NCBI GenBank assembly: GCA_035543875.1
Contig: DATKIY010000283.1
Location: forward strand, 1 to 6,886
DNA length: 6,886 nucleotides
Reading direction: 5' to 3'
DNA from: DATKIY01 sp035543875
GTDB lineage: Bacteria > Actinomycetota > Actinomycetes > JAHEKZ01
Numbering within the stretch: the first letter of the stretch is position 1; each line of letters starts with the position of its first letter. Below the pieces are notes generated by a model. That model ran no database searches. It was not told the origin of the DNA and saw nothing but the letters and a program-made list of their open reading frames with translations. The translations under genes and the position numbers were made by a program. Shown piece by piece: positions 1 through 5,859 of this stretch.

Positions 1-638
1 TGCAGCGATCCAAACAGGTCAAGCTTTGCTTTCTCGGGAGGAGTATCTGCAATCTTGCGAAGCGTCGGAAAGATGCACATCACGATGACAACTTCGCCGA
101 GGAACACGTAGCGCCACGAAGCAAACGTGGTGACAGCGCCACCGATGAGCGGGCCAGCAGCCACGGCCATCGCAGATGAAGCCGCGATCAAACCGTAAGC
201 CGCGGCTCTCCGTTCTGGCGGAAAGTTCGATGCAACCAACGCAACGATGGCGGGCATGATGAGCGCCGCACCGACTCCTTCGAGGAATGACCAGCCGATC
301 AGGAGCACATCTAGGTTCGGCGAGATCGCGGTAACAAACGAACCGGTGCCGTAGATGACCAGGCCAATGGCGAACGCGCGTTTTCGTCCAATAATCGCCC
401 CGATCTTCCCACCAGTAATCATCAAGGTGGCCATGACAAGCGTGTAAAGAGTGATAGCCGTTTGTATGCCTGTGATGGTTGTACCGAGATCGTCAGCCAC
501 TGTTGCCATCGAGACATTCATGACCGAACTGTCGAGCGTCATGACGAATTGGCCAGATGCGAGGACTAACAAGACCAGCTTGCTTGCTGAGCGGACGCCG
601 GCTTCTGGAGATGTGCTCGACCCGGCTACATCGCTCAC
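1..638 (-). CDS. MFS transporter, DHA2 (14-TM drug:H+ antiporter) type, 3' end outside window
   Basis: This is the N-terminal 212 residues of an inner-membrane proton-coupled exporter; the rest lies beyond the left edge. After a polar N-terminus of about 18 residues the first membrane helix ends in LDSSVMNVS (residues 35-43), the place of the LDxTIVNVA signature of DHA2 proteins. A motif-A-like loop GGKIGAIIGRKRAF (76-89) follows helix 2, and the antiporter motif C region is seen as GPLIGGAV (162-169), followed by SWRYVF. The GTG start (636-638) is chosen because a strong ribosome binding site lies 9 nt before it and the stop of the acyltransferase gene is only 4 nt upstream, so translation is probably coupled. 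The substrate cannot be told from this part. Family assignment is secure; a role in exporting a product of the neighbouring acyltransferase is only an inference from adjacency. Confidence 0.9.
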   Translation of the reverse strand, partial: MSDVAGSSTSPEAGVRSASKLVLLVLASGQFVMTLDSSVMNVSMATVADDLGTTITGIQTAITLYTLVMATLMITGGKIGAIIGRKRAFAIGLVIYGTGSFVTAISPNLDVLLIGWSFLEGVGAALIMPAIVALVASNFPPERRAAAYGLIAASSAMAVAAGPLIGGAVTTFASWRYVFLGEVVIVMCIFPTLRKIADTPPEKAKLDLFGSL

Positions 639-642
639 GTAG

Positions 643-1764
643 TCAGTTCCTTCCGACCAAATCCTGCGGCGGCCCTGTCACTTGCGCTTCAAAGCTTGGT
701 CCAGGAGCCGGTTCCTTCGGGACTTTGAAGAGTCCTTCGAGACGTGGTTGAACCAGGGGGCGAGCATAGCGACGAACGACTGGTTGCATACATCCAAGCC
801 CGAGAGCGACCGAGGCAGCCACAACTAGCAGCACTGCCCACCAGCTGGTTACTAAATCGGGCAATGCCGTCTGCCGGTAGACCTGGATCACCGGGCCGTG
901 CAATAGGTAGGCATAGACGATGAAAGCACCGAGAGCCGTGTAGCCCGTGCGAGCTCGAGGCACAACCAGCAGGAAAGAACAGGTCAGTAGGACCCCGACC
1001 GCAAGCATCAACCCGCGGACTGCGAGCCCCGAAATGGGGTCCAACCCCTGTGCGTGATAGCCGTCGTTCCAGTACAGCCAGCTCGGGTTTGACGCAATAA
1101 CGTCGCGCAGACCCCAAGCCACAAATCCCGCGAGTGCTAGCACCGCAAGTCCGGCCGCACGACCAACCCGACGACCACGCCAGAGCACTTGATCCGTCCG
1201 CAGAGATACGCCGATCACAAAGAACGGAAGCAACGCCAGCGTCCGTGATGCGGCGAACGCCTCATCAATCGCTGGCGCAAAGCCGGAAACAAGAGAGATT
1301 CCTATCGATACAAGAATGGGATACCGAAGTTGCATGATCACCGGAACAAGCAATCGCCACCAGAAAACCGAGAGTAGGAACCACGTCAACCAGTACGGCA
1401 CCGACAGGTCAATGGCCGACTCGCGACCTGGAAGAACCTGGTCGAGTACCAGGTAGAGCGCATTGAACGTTAGGTACGGCACGAGCAGTCGTGTGACAAG
1501 ACGGCGCGCGTTTCTCGCCTCCGACCCAATCACTCTTGTCACATGTCCCATGACGAAAGCGAACGCGGGCATGTGGAACAGGAAAATCCACAAGTACAAC
1601 GCGTCGGCAAACGCCACTGAGCTTCCGGACGATGGGGTCAGCGCGTGACCAATGACCACCAACAGAACCAACAACACTTTTGCGTTGTCGATTGCGACGA
1701 TCCGATGACGCGGATGCGAAATCTCCACGGAGGGATGGCTATGAGCCACCGGGGAAGCGCTCAT
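643..1764 (-). CDS. Integral membrane acyltransferase (acyltransferase-3 / fucose 4-O-acetylase-like)
   Basis: A 373-residue multi-pass membrane protein of the acyltransferase-3 superfamily, which moves acyl groups (often acetyl) onto sugars or other envelope molecules. The family start is seen as RIVAIDNAKVLLVLLVVIGHAL (about residues 21-42), containing the conserved His (H40). A second signature, FHMPAFAF (63-70), follows in the next helix. Further hydrophobic stretches, including LPFFVIG, give about ten helices. The last 40 or so residues are a proline-rich hydrophilic tail that is probably cytoplasmic. The ATG start gives a basic, His-rich N-terminus before helix 1; the ribosome binding site is weak, so coupling to the peptidase gene 15 nt upstream is likely. 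No SGNH domain is present. The acceptor is unknown; the FHMP and IDNAK motifs favour the fucose 4-O-acetylase branch over OafA. Confidence 0.85.
   Translation of the reverse strand: MSASPVAHSHPSVEISHPRHRIVAIDNAKVLLVLLVVIGHALTPSSGSSVAFADALYLWIFLFHMPAFAFVMGHVTRVIGSEARNARRLVTRLLVPYLTFNALYLVLDQVLPGRESAIDLSVPYWLTWFLLSVFWWRLLVPVIMQLRYPILVSIGISLVSGFAPAIDEAFAASRTLALLPFFVIGVSLRTDQVLWRGRRVGRAAGLAVLALAGFVAWGLRDVIASNPSWLYWNDGYHAQGLDPISGLAVRGLMLAVGVLLTCSFLLVVPRARTGYTALGAFIVYAYLLHGPVIQVYRQTALPDLVTSWWAVLLVVAASVALGLGCMQPVVRRYARPLVQPRLEGLFKVPKEPAPGPSFEAQVTGPPQDLVGRN
647..654 (-). promoter_or_regulatory. Ribosome binding site of the MFS transporter gene
   Basis: On the minus strand the sequence GGAAGGAA lies just before the acyltransferase stop codon, about 9 nt ahead of the GTG at 636-638. 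It is the best Shine-Dalgarno match in the cluster. It supports the GTG as the true start and implies reinitiation after the upstream gene. Confidence 0.7.
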
Positions 1765-1779
1765 GCCAACCGACGGTAC

Positions 1780-3300
1780 CTAGCAGCGCGTGCGATTCTG
1801 CGGCACCACGCCGTCTACCAGGTAGCCATCAATCGCGTCATCAATGCAGGTATTACCTGATTTGTACGCAGTGTGACCATCGCCGTCGCGGCTCAGCAAG
1901 ACGCCGGAATCTAGCTGTTTCGCAAGGCCAACGGCCCATTCATACGGGGTTGCGGGGTCACGAGTGGTCCCGACCACCACGATCGGATCTGCGCCTTTGG
2001 CGTGAAGCTCTTGGGGGAAGGCTCCATCTTTCACCGGCCACTGCGAGCACCCACTGCCCGCCCACGCAAAGCTACGACCGAAGATTGGCGACACCTGCTC
2101 GTACCTCGGCACTCGTCTTTCAATCTGCTTCACGGACAGGGTTTCTGGCCGATCGGTGCAGCTGATCGCGGGGAAAGCCGCGTTTACATTCGACGCGTAG
2201 CTCCCGTCAGCGTTGCGCTCGCTGTATGAGTCCGCGAGCGCCAGCAAAATCGTCCCGTCACCGTTCAGTGCCTGATCGAGGGCGAACCTCAAAGTTGGCC
2301 AGCCACTCGCCTGGTCGTACATCGCTGCAATCATGCCCGTCGCTGCCAGCGCCTCCGTCAGGTCCCGGTCCGAGTCCGTATTCAGCGGGGTTTGGTCCGC
2401 TTGGTTCAGCAAGTCGACGATCTGTTGTTCCGCATCGGCCTCGGTCGGTCCGATAGGACAACCGTCACGACCTACACAGTCGGCGATGAACGCCGACACT
2501 GCGCGCTGAAAACCGCGCAACTGGCCTAACGCCAGTTGGTTCGACGACACAGACGGGTCGAGGGCTCCGTCCAAAACCATCCGTCCGACGCGTTCAGGAA
2601 ATAGGTCGGCGTAGGTCGCCCCAAGCTCGGTGCCGTAGGAAGCGCCGAAGTAGTCCGTCTTACCTTCACCAAGAGCCTGGCGGAGGATGTCCATGTCGCG
2701 AGCGGAGTCCATCGTGCCGATGTGCGGGATCAGCTTTGCCGAGTTCTGCTCACAGCTTCGAGTGAAGGCCCGCTGCAACCGAAGGATGTTTGCTACCTCT
2801 TGCGGGTTGTCAGGGGTTCCATCGGCAGCTAGAAACTCGTCAGTTTGCTGGTCGTCGAAACACTCGACCGAAGTGCTCTGCCCAACGCCGCGCGGGTCCC
2901 ACCCGATGATGTCGTAGCGGTCCAGAATCGGTTGATTGAAATACGACTCTGCATTCTGCGCGTACCCAATACCGGACACGCCCGGGCCACCCGGGTTGAC
3001 GAGCAGTGAACCGATTCGATGTTCGCGATCGTCTGCGCGACGACGCGTAAGTGCGAGTTGAATCGATCCGTCTTTTGGTGCCGAGTAGTCCAAGGGCACC
3101 TTAAGCGTCCCGCATTCGAACTCGTCGCAGTCGTGCCACTGGATTGACTGTTCGTAATAGCGGTCAAGGCCGCTGCTAACTGGCTGAGTCTTGCTCGGTG
3201 TATCGGTTGGAGCTGGTGGTTCGGCTTCCGAACCACCAGTACAACCGGAAACCAGTAGAAGCGCGCTGACAAGACCTATCAGACGGGTGTGTTTCCTCAC
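1780..3300 (-). CDS. Secreted lipoprotein serine peptidase, alpha/beta-hydrolase with TAP-like C-terminal domain (Hip1/SlpD type)
   Basis: A 506-residue exported alpha/beta-hydrolase of the tripeptidyl-aminopeptidase family (Streptomyces SlpD/SlpE/Tap, mycobacterial Hip1/CaeA). Residues 1-20 form a lipoprotein signal: basic MRKHTR, a hydrophobic core, then the lipobox LVSGC with Cys20 as the lipid site. An acidic, Pro/Thr-rich linker follows to about residue 45. NPGGPGVSG (102-110) is the oxyanion-loop motif, GASYG (219-223) holds the nucleophile Ser221, and the TAP-like C-terminal domain supplies likely Asp448 (TRDPATP) and His476 (GDGHTAY). All three triad residues are present, so it should be active outside the membrane, trimming peptides or proteins from the N-terminus. 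The GTG start overlaps the AIM24 stop by 4 nt (GTGA) and is the only nearby start that leaves a complete signal peptide. Its place downstream of tmk-holB is, from memory, common in Actinobacteria. The substrate is unknown. Confidence 0.92.
   Translation of the reverse strand: MRKHTRLIGLVSALLLVSGCTGGSEAEPPAPTDTPSKTQPVSSGLDRYYEQSIQWHDCDEFECGTLKVPLDYSAPKDGSIQLALTRRRADDREHRIGSLLVNPGGPGVSGIGYAQNAESYFNQPILDRYDIIGWDPRGVGQSTSVECFDDQQTDEFLAADGTPDNPQEVANILRLQRAFTRSCEQNSAKLIPHIGTMDSARDMDILRQALGEGKTDYFGASYGTELGATYADLFPERVGRMVLDGALDPSVSSNQLALGQLRGFQRAVSAFIADCVGRDGCPIGPTEADAEQQIVDLLNQADQTPLNTDSDRDLTEALAATGMIAAMYDQASGWPTLRFALDQALNGDGTILLALADSYSERNADGSYASNVNAAFPAISCTDRPETLSVKQIERRVPRYEQVSPIFGRSFAWAGSGCSQWPVKDGAFPQELHAKGADPIVVVGTTRDPATPYEWAVGLAKQLDSGVLLSRDGDGHTAYKSGNTCIDDAIDGYLVDGVVPQNRTRC
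3213..3239 (-). repeat. Perfect 12-bp inverted repeat with 3-nt loop inside the peptidase gene
   Basis: The arms 3213-3224 (CTGGTGGTTCGG on the plus strand) and 3228-3239 are exact reverse complements, separated by CTT. In the mRNA this is a stable hairpin covering about codons 21-30, directly after the lipobox Cys codon. There is no T-run after it, so it does not look like an intrinsic terminator. By a rough chance estimate a perfect 12-bp stem with so small a loop is not expected in 7 kb. It could slow ribosomes as the signal peptide emerges, or regulate expression of the distal genes. The structure is certain; the role is not. Confidence 0.75.
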
Positions 3301-3983
3301 CCGCGACTACCCGGGATCACCGACTGAATCCAAGTCACCAAGCTGTTTGGGCTGCGGCTTTGTGTGACGACCCGACCTGGGCCTTGGAAGTCCAAGACCA
3401 GGCCTTCGCCTGACTTCAACGTCTGGACGATCCCTGACGTCGCCTTCCGCACCTGGACTTTGATGGTGGCGTCATAGGCCACAAGGTGTCCGGAGTCGAC
3501 CGTGAACCCCTGGCCCTCTTGCAACTCGTGGACATCAAGCGCCCCGTAAGCGGCAAGCACGACGGGACCTTCTCCCGAAGCGTGCAGCACGAACGCTCCC
3601 TCACCGCCACCGAACATCGTCAGTCCACCGAACTTCGTGTCGAGCTCGACGCCCGCCGCGTTGGAAAGCCAGGAGCCGCGCGTGATCACAAGTTCTCGTC
3701 CAGGTGCGATGTCGGTGACCCAGATATCGCCAGGCAAGTTCGCGGCGAAGTCGACCCAGGTTGCCGCGGTGGCGTGACCGGTAAAGGTAGTCACGAATAG
3801 CGACTCACCTCCGAGTACTCCGCGTTTGAACGCGCCCATGAGCCCACCGCGCATCTGAGCCTCAACAGCGACGCCGAAGGAGTGCATTGCCATGGCCCCG
3901 GACTCGGCCCGAATCTGCTCTGACGGTGCCAAGTGCACCCGGGCAACGGCAAAACTTGGCTGATGACGGATCTCTACCTGCAT
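3297..3983 (-). CDS. AIM24 family protein (TIGR00266-like)
   Basis: A 228-residue protein of the AIM24/TIGR00266 family, whose bacterial members have no settled function; the name comes from a yeast mitochondrial protein. It has no signal peptide or membrane helix and is predicted to be a cytoplasmic, mainly beta-strand protein. Family-like features in order: an N-terminal segment with AESGAMAMHS (26-35), the loop GGLMGAFKRGVLGGESLF (46-63), GSWLSNA (103-109), GLTMFGGGEGAFVLHASGEG (120-139), YGAL (146-149), DSGHLVA (163-169) and a C-terminal GEGLVLDFQGPGRVVTQSRSP (192-212). The length fits full members. The ATG has a good ribosome binding site and follows the holB stop by 16 nt. Its last bases overlap the peptidase start, so the two are probably made together. 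Family assignment is strong; the biological role is unknown. Confidence 0.9.
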   Translation of the reverse strand: MQVEIRHQPSFAVARVHLAPSEQIRAESGAMAMHSFGVAVEAQMRGGLMGAFKRGVLGGESLFVTTFTGHATAATWVDFAANLPGDIWVTDIAPGRELVITRGSWLSNAAGVELDTKFGGLTMFGGGEGAFVLHASGEGPVVLAAYGALDVHELQEGQGFTVDSGHLVAYDATIKVQVRKATSGIVQTLKSGEGLVLDFQGPGRVVTQSRSPNSLVTWIQSVIPGSRG

Positions 3984-3987
3984 TGCG

Positions 3988-3995
3988 TTCCCCTT
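3988..3995 (-). promoter_or_regulatory. Ribosome binding site of the AIM24 family gene
   Basis: The minus strand reads AAGGGGAA followed by ACGCA and then the ATG at 3981-3983, a strong Shine-Dalgarno sequence at short spacing. It supports this start and suggests that AIM24 is translated independently rather than only by coupling to holB, which ends 16 nt before the ATG. Confidence 0.65.
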
Positions 3996-3999
3996 GCCT

Positions 4000-5157
4000 T
4001 CAGCCGACGCGGAGCGTCAGCATCAATTCTTCGATAGCCAAAAGCGGTGCGACACTGGCTTCAATACGTTCACGGGCTCTAAGGATTGCCTCCATTGATC
4101 GAAGCGTCGACTCCGCCGCGCCGCGTGTCGCGACCTTCTCCACTTCTCCAGACAGCTCCGCGTTGACTAGCTGTACGTCAGCGCCAGCCTGGACGACGAA
4201 CACGTCGCGGTAGAACGACGCAAGATCGAGCAGATCACGATCGATCTCGTCCCGGACAGCTCGACCAGCCCGTTTCTTCTGAACCTTCCCCAACTCTTTG
4301 AACTGCGGTGCCGCCCACTTGGGGACGCGCTGCGGGTTGTCGACGCCAAGTCCTCTGGCCAGTTCACTGCGTTCGACCGCATCCGCGTCCTTTGTCCTTT
4401 CCTCTGCACGGTCAGTAGCCGCGTCAACCAAATCCCTGGCTGTGGTGAGGCATGTGCCGAGATCGACCACGCGTAGGGGGATGCGTAACGTCTCGGCACG
4501 GTTCAGGCGGGCCGACTCACTGGTCGCCAACCCGCGGGCTCGGCCTATGTGACCCTGAGACGCGCGAGCCGCGAACGACGCGATCGCTGGGTCGACGCTT
4601 GAAGTTCGCACCAGGTAGTCAGCAACATCCTTGACCGACGGAGTAACGAGACTGACGTGTCGTGTGCGAGATCGAATGGTGGGCAGAACGTCGTCTAGCG
4701 AAGGAGCGCAAAGCAACCACACTGTGTGAGGAGTTGGTTCTTCGATGGATTTCAGGAGAGCATTATTGGCTTGGTCAGTGAGTCGATCAGCGTCTTCAAT
4801 GACGATGACCCTCCACGCACCAACACTGGGAGCTGTCGCCGCCTCCAGTACCAGGTCTCGGGCGACCTCGACACCAATGGACAGTGTCTCGGTGACGACG
4901 AGATTTACGTCCGAGTGAGTTCCGATCAATGCGGTGTGGCACGCAGTGCACTCACCACAACCGTTGGTCTGACACACCAGCGCGGCGGCGAAAGCACGCG
5001 CAGCGTTTGACCTCCCCGATCCAGGCGGTCCCGTAAACAGCCACGCTTGAGTCATGGCACGTCCGCCGGCCAAAGTTGGACCACCCGCGTCATGGACCGC
5101 TGCCCTGAGCGTTTCGACTGCCACCTGCTGACCGACCAGGTCGTCAAACACACTCAT
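4000..5157 (-). CDS. holB: DNA polymerase III delta' subunit (clamp loader)
   Basis: A 385-residue AAA+ protein: the delta' subunit of the clamp loader, which works with delta and tau/gamma to load the beta sliding clamp. The N-terminus FDDLVGQQ (4-11) is typical. The P-loop is GPPGSGRSNAA (43-53) with Arg49 in place of the Walker lysine, as I recall for actinobacterial delta'; delta' is not an ATPase. A zinc module follows with Cys62, 67, 70 and 73. IEDADRLTDQANNALLKSIEEP (120-141) is the Walker B/sensor region. The SRC motif that carries the trans-acting arginine reads SRT here (163-165), keeping Arg164 but losing the Cys. Residues of about 250-310 form the charged, Lys/Arg-rich insertion seen in actinobacterial versions. 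The ATG overlaps the tmk stop by 4 nt (ATGA). Assignment rests on motifs plus the tmk neighbour and is secure. Confidence 0.95.
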   Translation of the reverse strand: MSVFDDLVGQQVAVETLRAAVHDAGGPTLAGGRAMTQAWLFTGPPGSGRSNAARAFAAALVCQTNGCGECTACHTALIGTHSDVNLVVTETLSIGVEVARDLVLEAATAPSVGAWRVIVIEDADRLTDQANNALLKSIEEPTPHTVWLLCAPSLDDVLPTIRSRTRHVSLVTPSVKDVADYLVRTSSVDPAIASFAARASQGHIGRARGLATSESARLNRAETLRIPLRVVDLGTCLTTARDLVDAATDRAEERTKDADAVERSELARGLGVDNPQRVPKWAAPQFKELGKVQKKRAGRAVRDEIDRDLLDLASFYRDVFVVQAGADVQLVNAELSGEVEKVATRGAAESTLRSMEAILRARERIEASVAPLLAIEELMLTLRVG

Positions 5158-5774
5158 GCGAGCAACGCTTCGAGTCGCGCCCGCACCGCTGCGTGGATTT
5201 CGTCTGGCGTGCCCGTCGCCTCCAACACGAGATAGCGGGAAGGTTCCCTTGCGGCAAGATCCAGGAACTGTTGGCGCACCCGTTGATGGAAGTTCAACGG
5301 CTCGGCTTCGAGCCGGTCGGCAGGCGCGTCGAAACGACTGAGCCCAATCTCAGGATCAATGTCGAGCAGGACAGTCAGCTCCGGCGTCAACCCGTCGGTC
5401 GCCCAGCTCGAGAGTTGTTCTACTTCGTCAACGGTCAGTTCACGTCCCGCACCCTGATAGGCGAGTGACGAATCCACATAGCGGTCGGTGATCACAACAT
5501 CGCCGCGACCAAGGGCCGGACGCACAACCGCTGCGACATGCTCAGCGCGATCGGCCGCATACAGCAGGGCTTCGGTGCGAGGGCTGAGCTCGCCCGTTTC
5601 GTGTCCAAGCAACAGCCCCCGCAGCTGTTTACCGACCGGGGTATCGCCCGGCTCAAAGGTCACCGTCACCTTGTGACCACGCGCAACGAGCCAATCAGTC
5701 AAGAGCGTGGACTGGGTACTTTTGCCAGCGCCCTCACCACCCTCAAAGGCGATGAAAATCCCGCGACTCGTCAC
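5154..5774 (-). CDS. tmk: Thymidylate kinase (dTMP kinase)
   Basis: A cytoplasmic P-loop kinase of 206 residues, the normal length, that phosphorylates dTMP to dTDP with ATP for DNA synthesis. The P-loop is FEGGEGAGKST (10-20) with Lys18 and Ser19. The dTMP-binding loop reads TFEPGDTPVG (39-48), where many homologues have TREPGGT. DRYVDSS (97-103) is the conserved DR[YF] site and YQGAGR (106-111) follows. The lid is around SRFDAPADRLE (146-156), then FHQRVRQQFLDLA (162-173). The GTG start at 5772-5774 is firmly bounded: an in-frame TAG lies four codons upstream (5784-5786) and the P-loop begins about ten codons in. It opens the six-gene cluster and overlaps holB by 4 nt. Assignment is secure. 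Confidence 0.96.
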   Translation of the reverse strand: MTSRGIFIAFEGGEGAGKSTQSTLLTDWLVARGHKVTVTFEPGDTPVGKQLRGLLLGHETGELSPRTEALLYAADRAEHVAAVVRPALGRGDVVITDRYVDSSLAYQGAGRELTVDEVEQLSSWATDGLTPELTVLLDIDPEIGLSRFDAPADRLEAEPLNFHQRVRQQFLDLAAREPSRYLVLEATGTPDEIHAAVRARLEALLA

Positions 5775-5780
5775 AGCCCG

Positions 5781-5786
5781 ACCCTA
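5781..5786 (-). promoter_or_regulatory. Possible -10 element for tmk (leaderless transcript)
   Basis: The minus strand reads TAGGGT, then six bases, then the tmk GTG. This matches the TANNNT pattern of actinobacterial -10 boxes at the distance expected if transcription starts at or next to the start codon. No good -35 is seen 16-19 nt further upstream. The overlapping AGGG could instead serve as a weak ribosome binding site, so the call is tentative. Confidence 0.35.
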
Positions 5787-5816
5787 TCCGCCAACTCGCT
5801 GTGCCATGCGACGACG

Positions 5817-5858
5817 TGTCAGGCACTTGCCGCGCCCGGCCGCTGGTGATGCCTGACA
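5817..5858 (-). terminator. Hairpin after the DUF559 gene, probable transcription terminator
   Basis: A perfect 9-bp inverted repeat (TGTCAGGCA at 5817-5825, TGCCTGACA at 5850-5858) starts one base after the DUF559 stop codon. Its 24-nt loop is GC-rich and holds a second small stem (GCCG/CGGC, 5829-5832 and 5837-5840). No T-run follows on either strand, so it is either a tail-less terminator of the kind often seen in high-GC actinobacteria or an RNA-stabilising end. It separates the DUF559 gene from tmk. Confidence 0.5.
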
Positions 5859-5859
5859 G

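Noticed and set aside
1436..1454. Inverted repeat ACCTGGT-N5-ACCAGGT inside the acyltransferase gene
   Set aside because: A 7-bp stem with a short loop is expected a few times by chance in a window this long, and its position suggests nothing.
1680..2165. A 161-codon plus-strand open frame across the end of the peptidase gene
   Set aside because: It runs antisense to two well-supported genes, its translation is Arg/Pro/Ser-rich and low in family signal, and no ribosome binding site was evident. It is typical of high-GC shadow frames.
2829..3272. A minus-strand open frame inside the peptidase gene in another frame
   Set aside because: It overlaps the conserved peptidase N-terminal half, whose motifs are in the other frame. 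No independent start signal or domain is seen.
3887..4213. A plus-strand open frame spanning the AIM24-holB junction
   Set aside because: It is antisense to holB and AIM24, shows no recognisable domain, and has serine/arginine-heavy composition typical of the complementary frame.
5775..5859. Search for a tRNA or small RNA gene between the DUF559 gene and tmk
   Set aside because: The 85 nt show only the terminator-like hairpin and the tmk start region, with no cloverleaf or T-loop signature.
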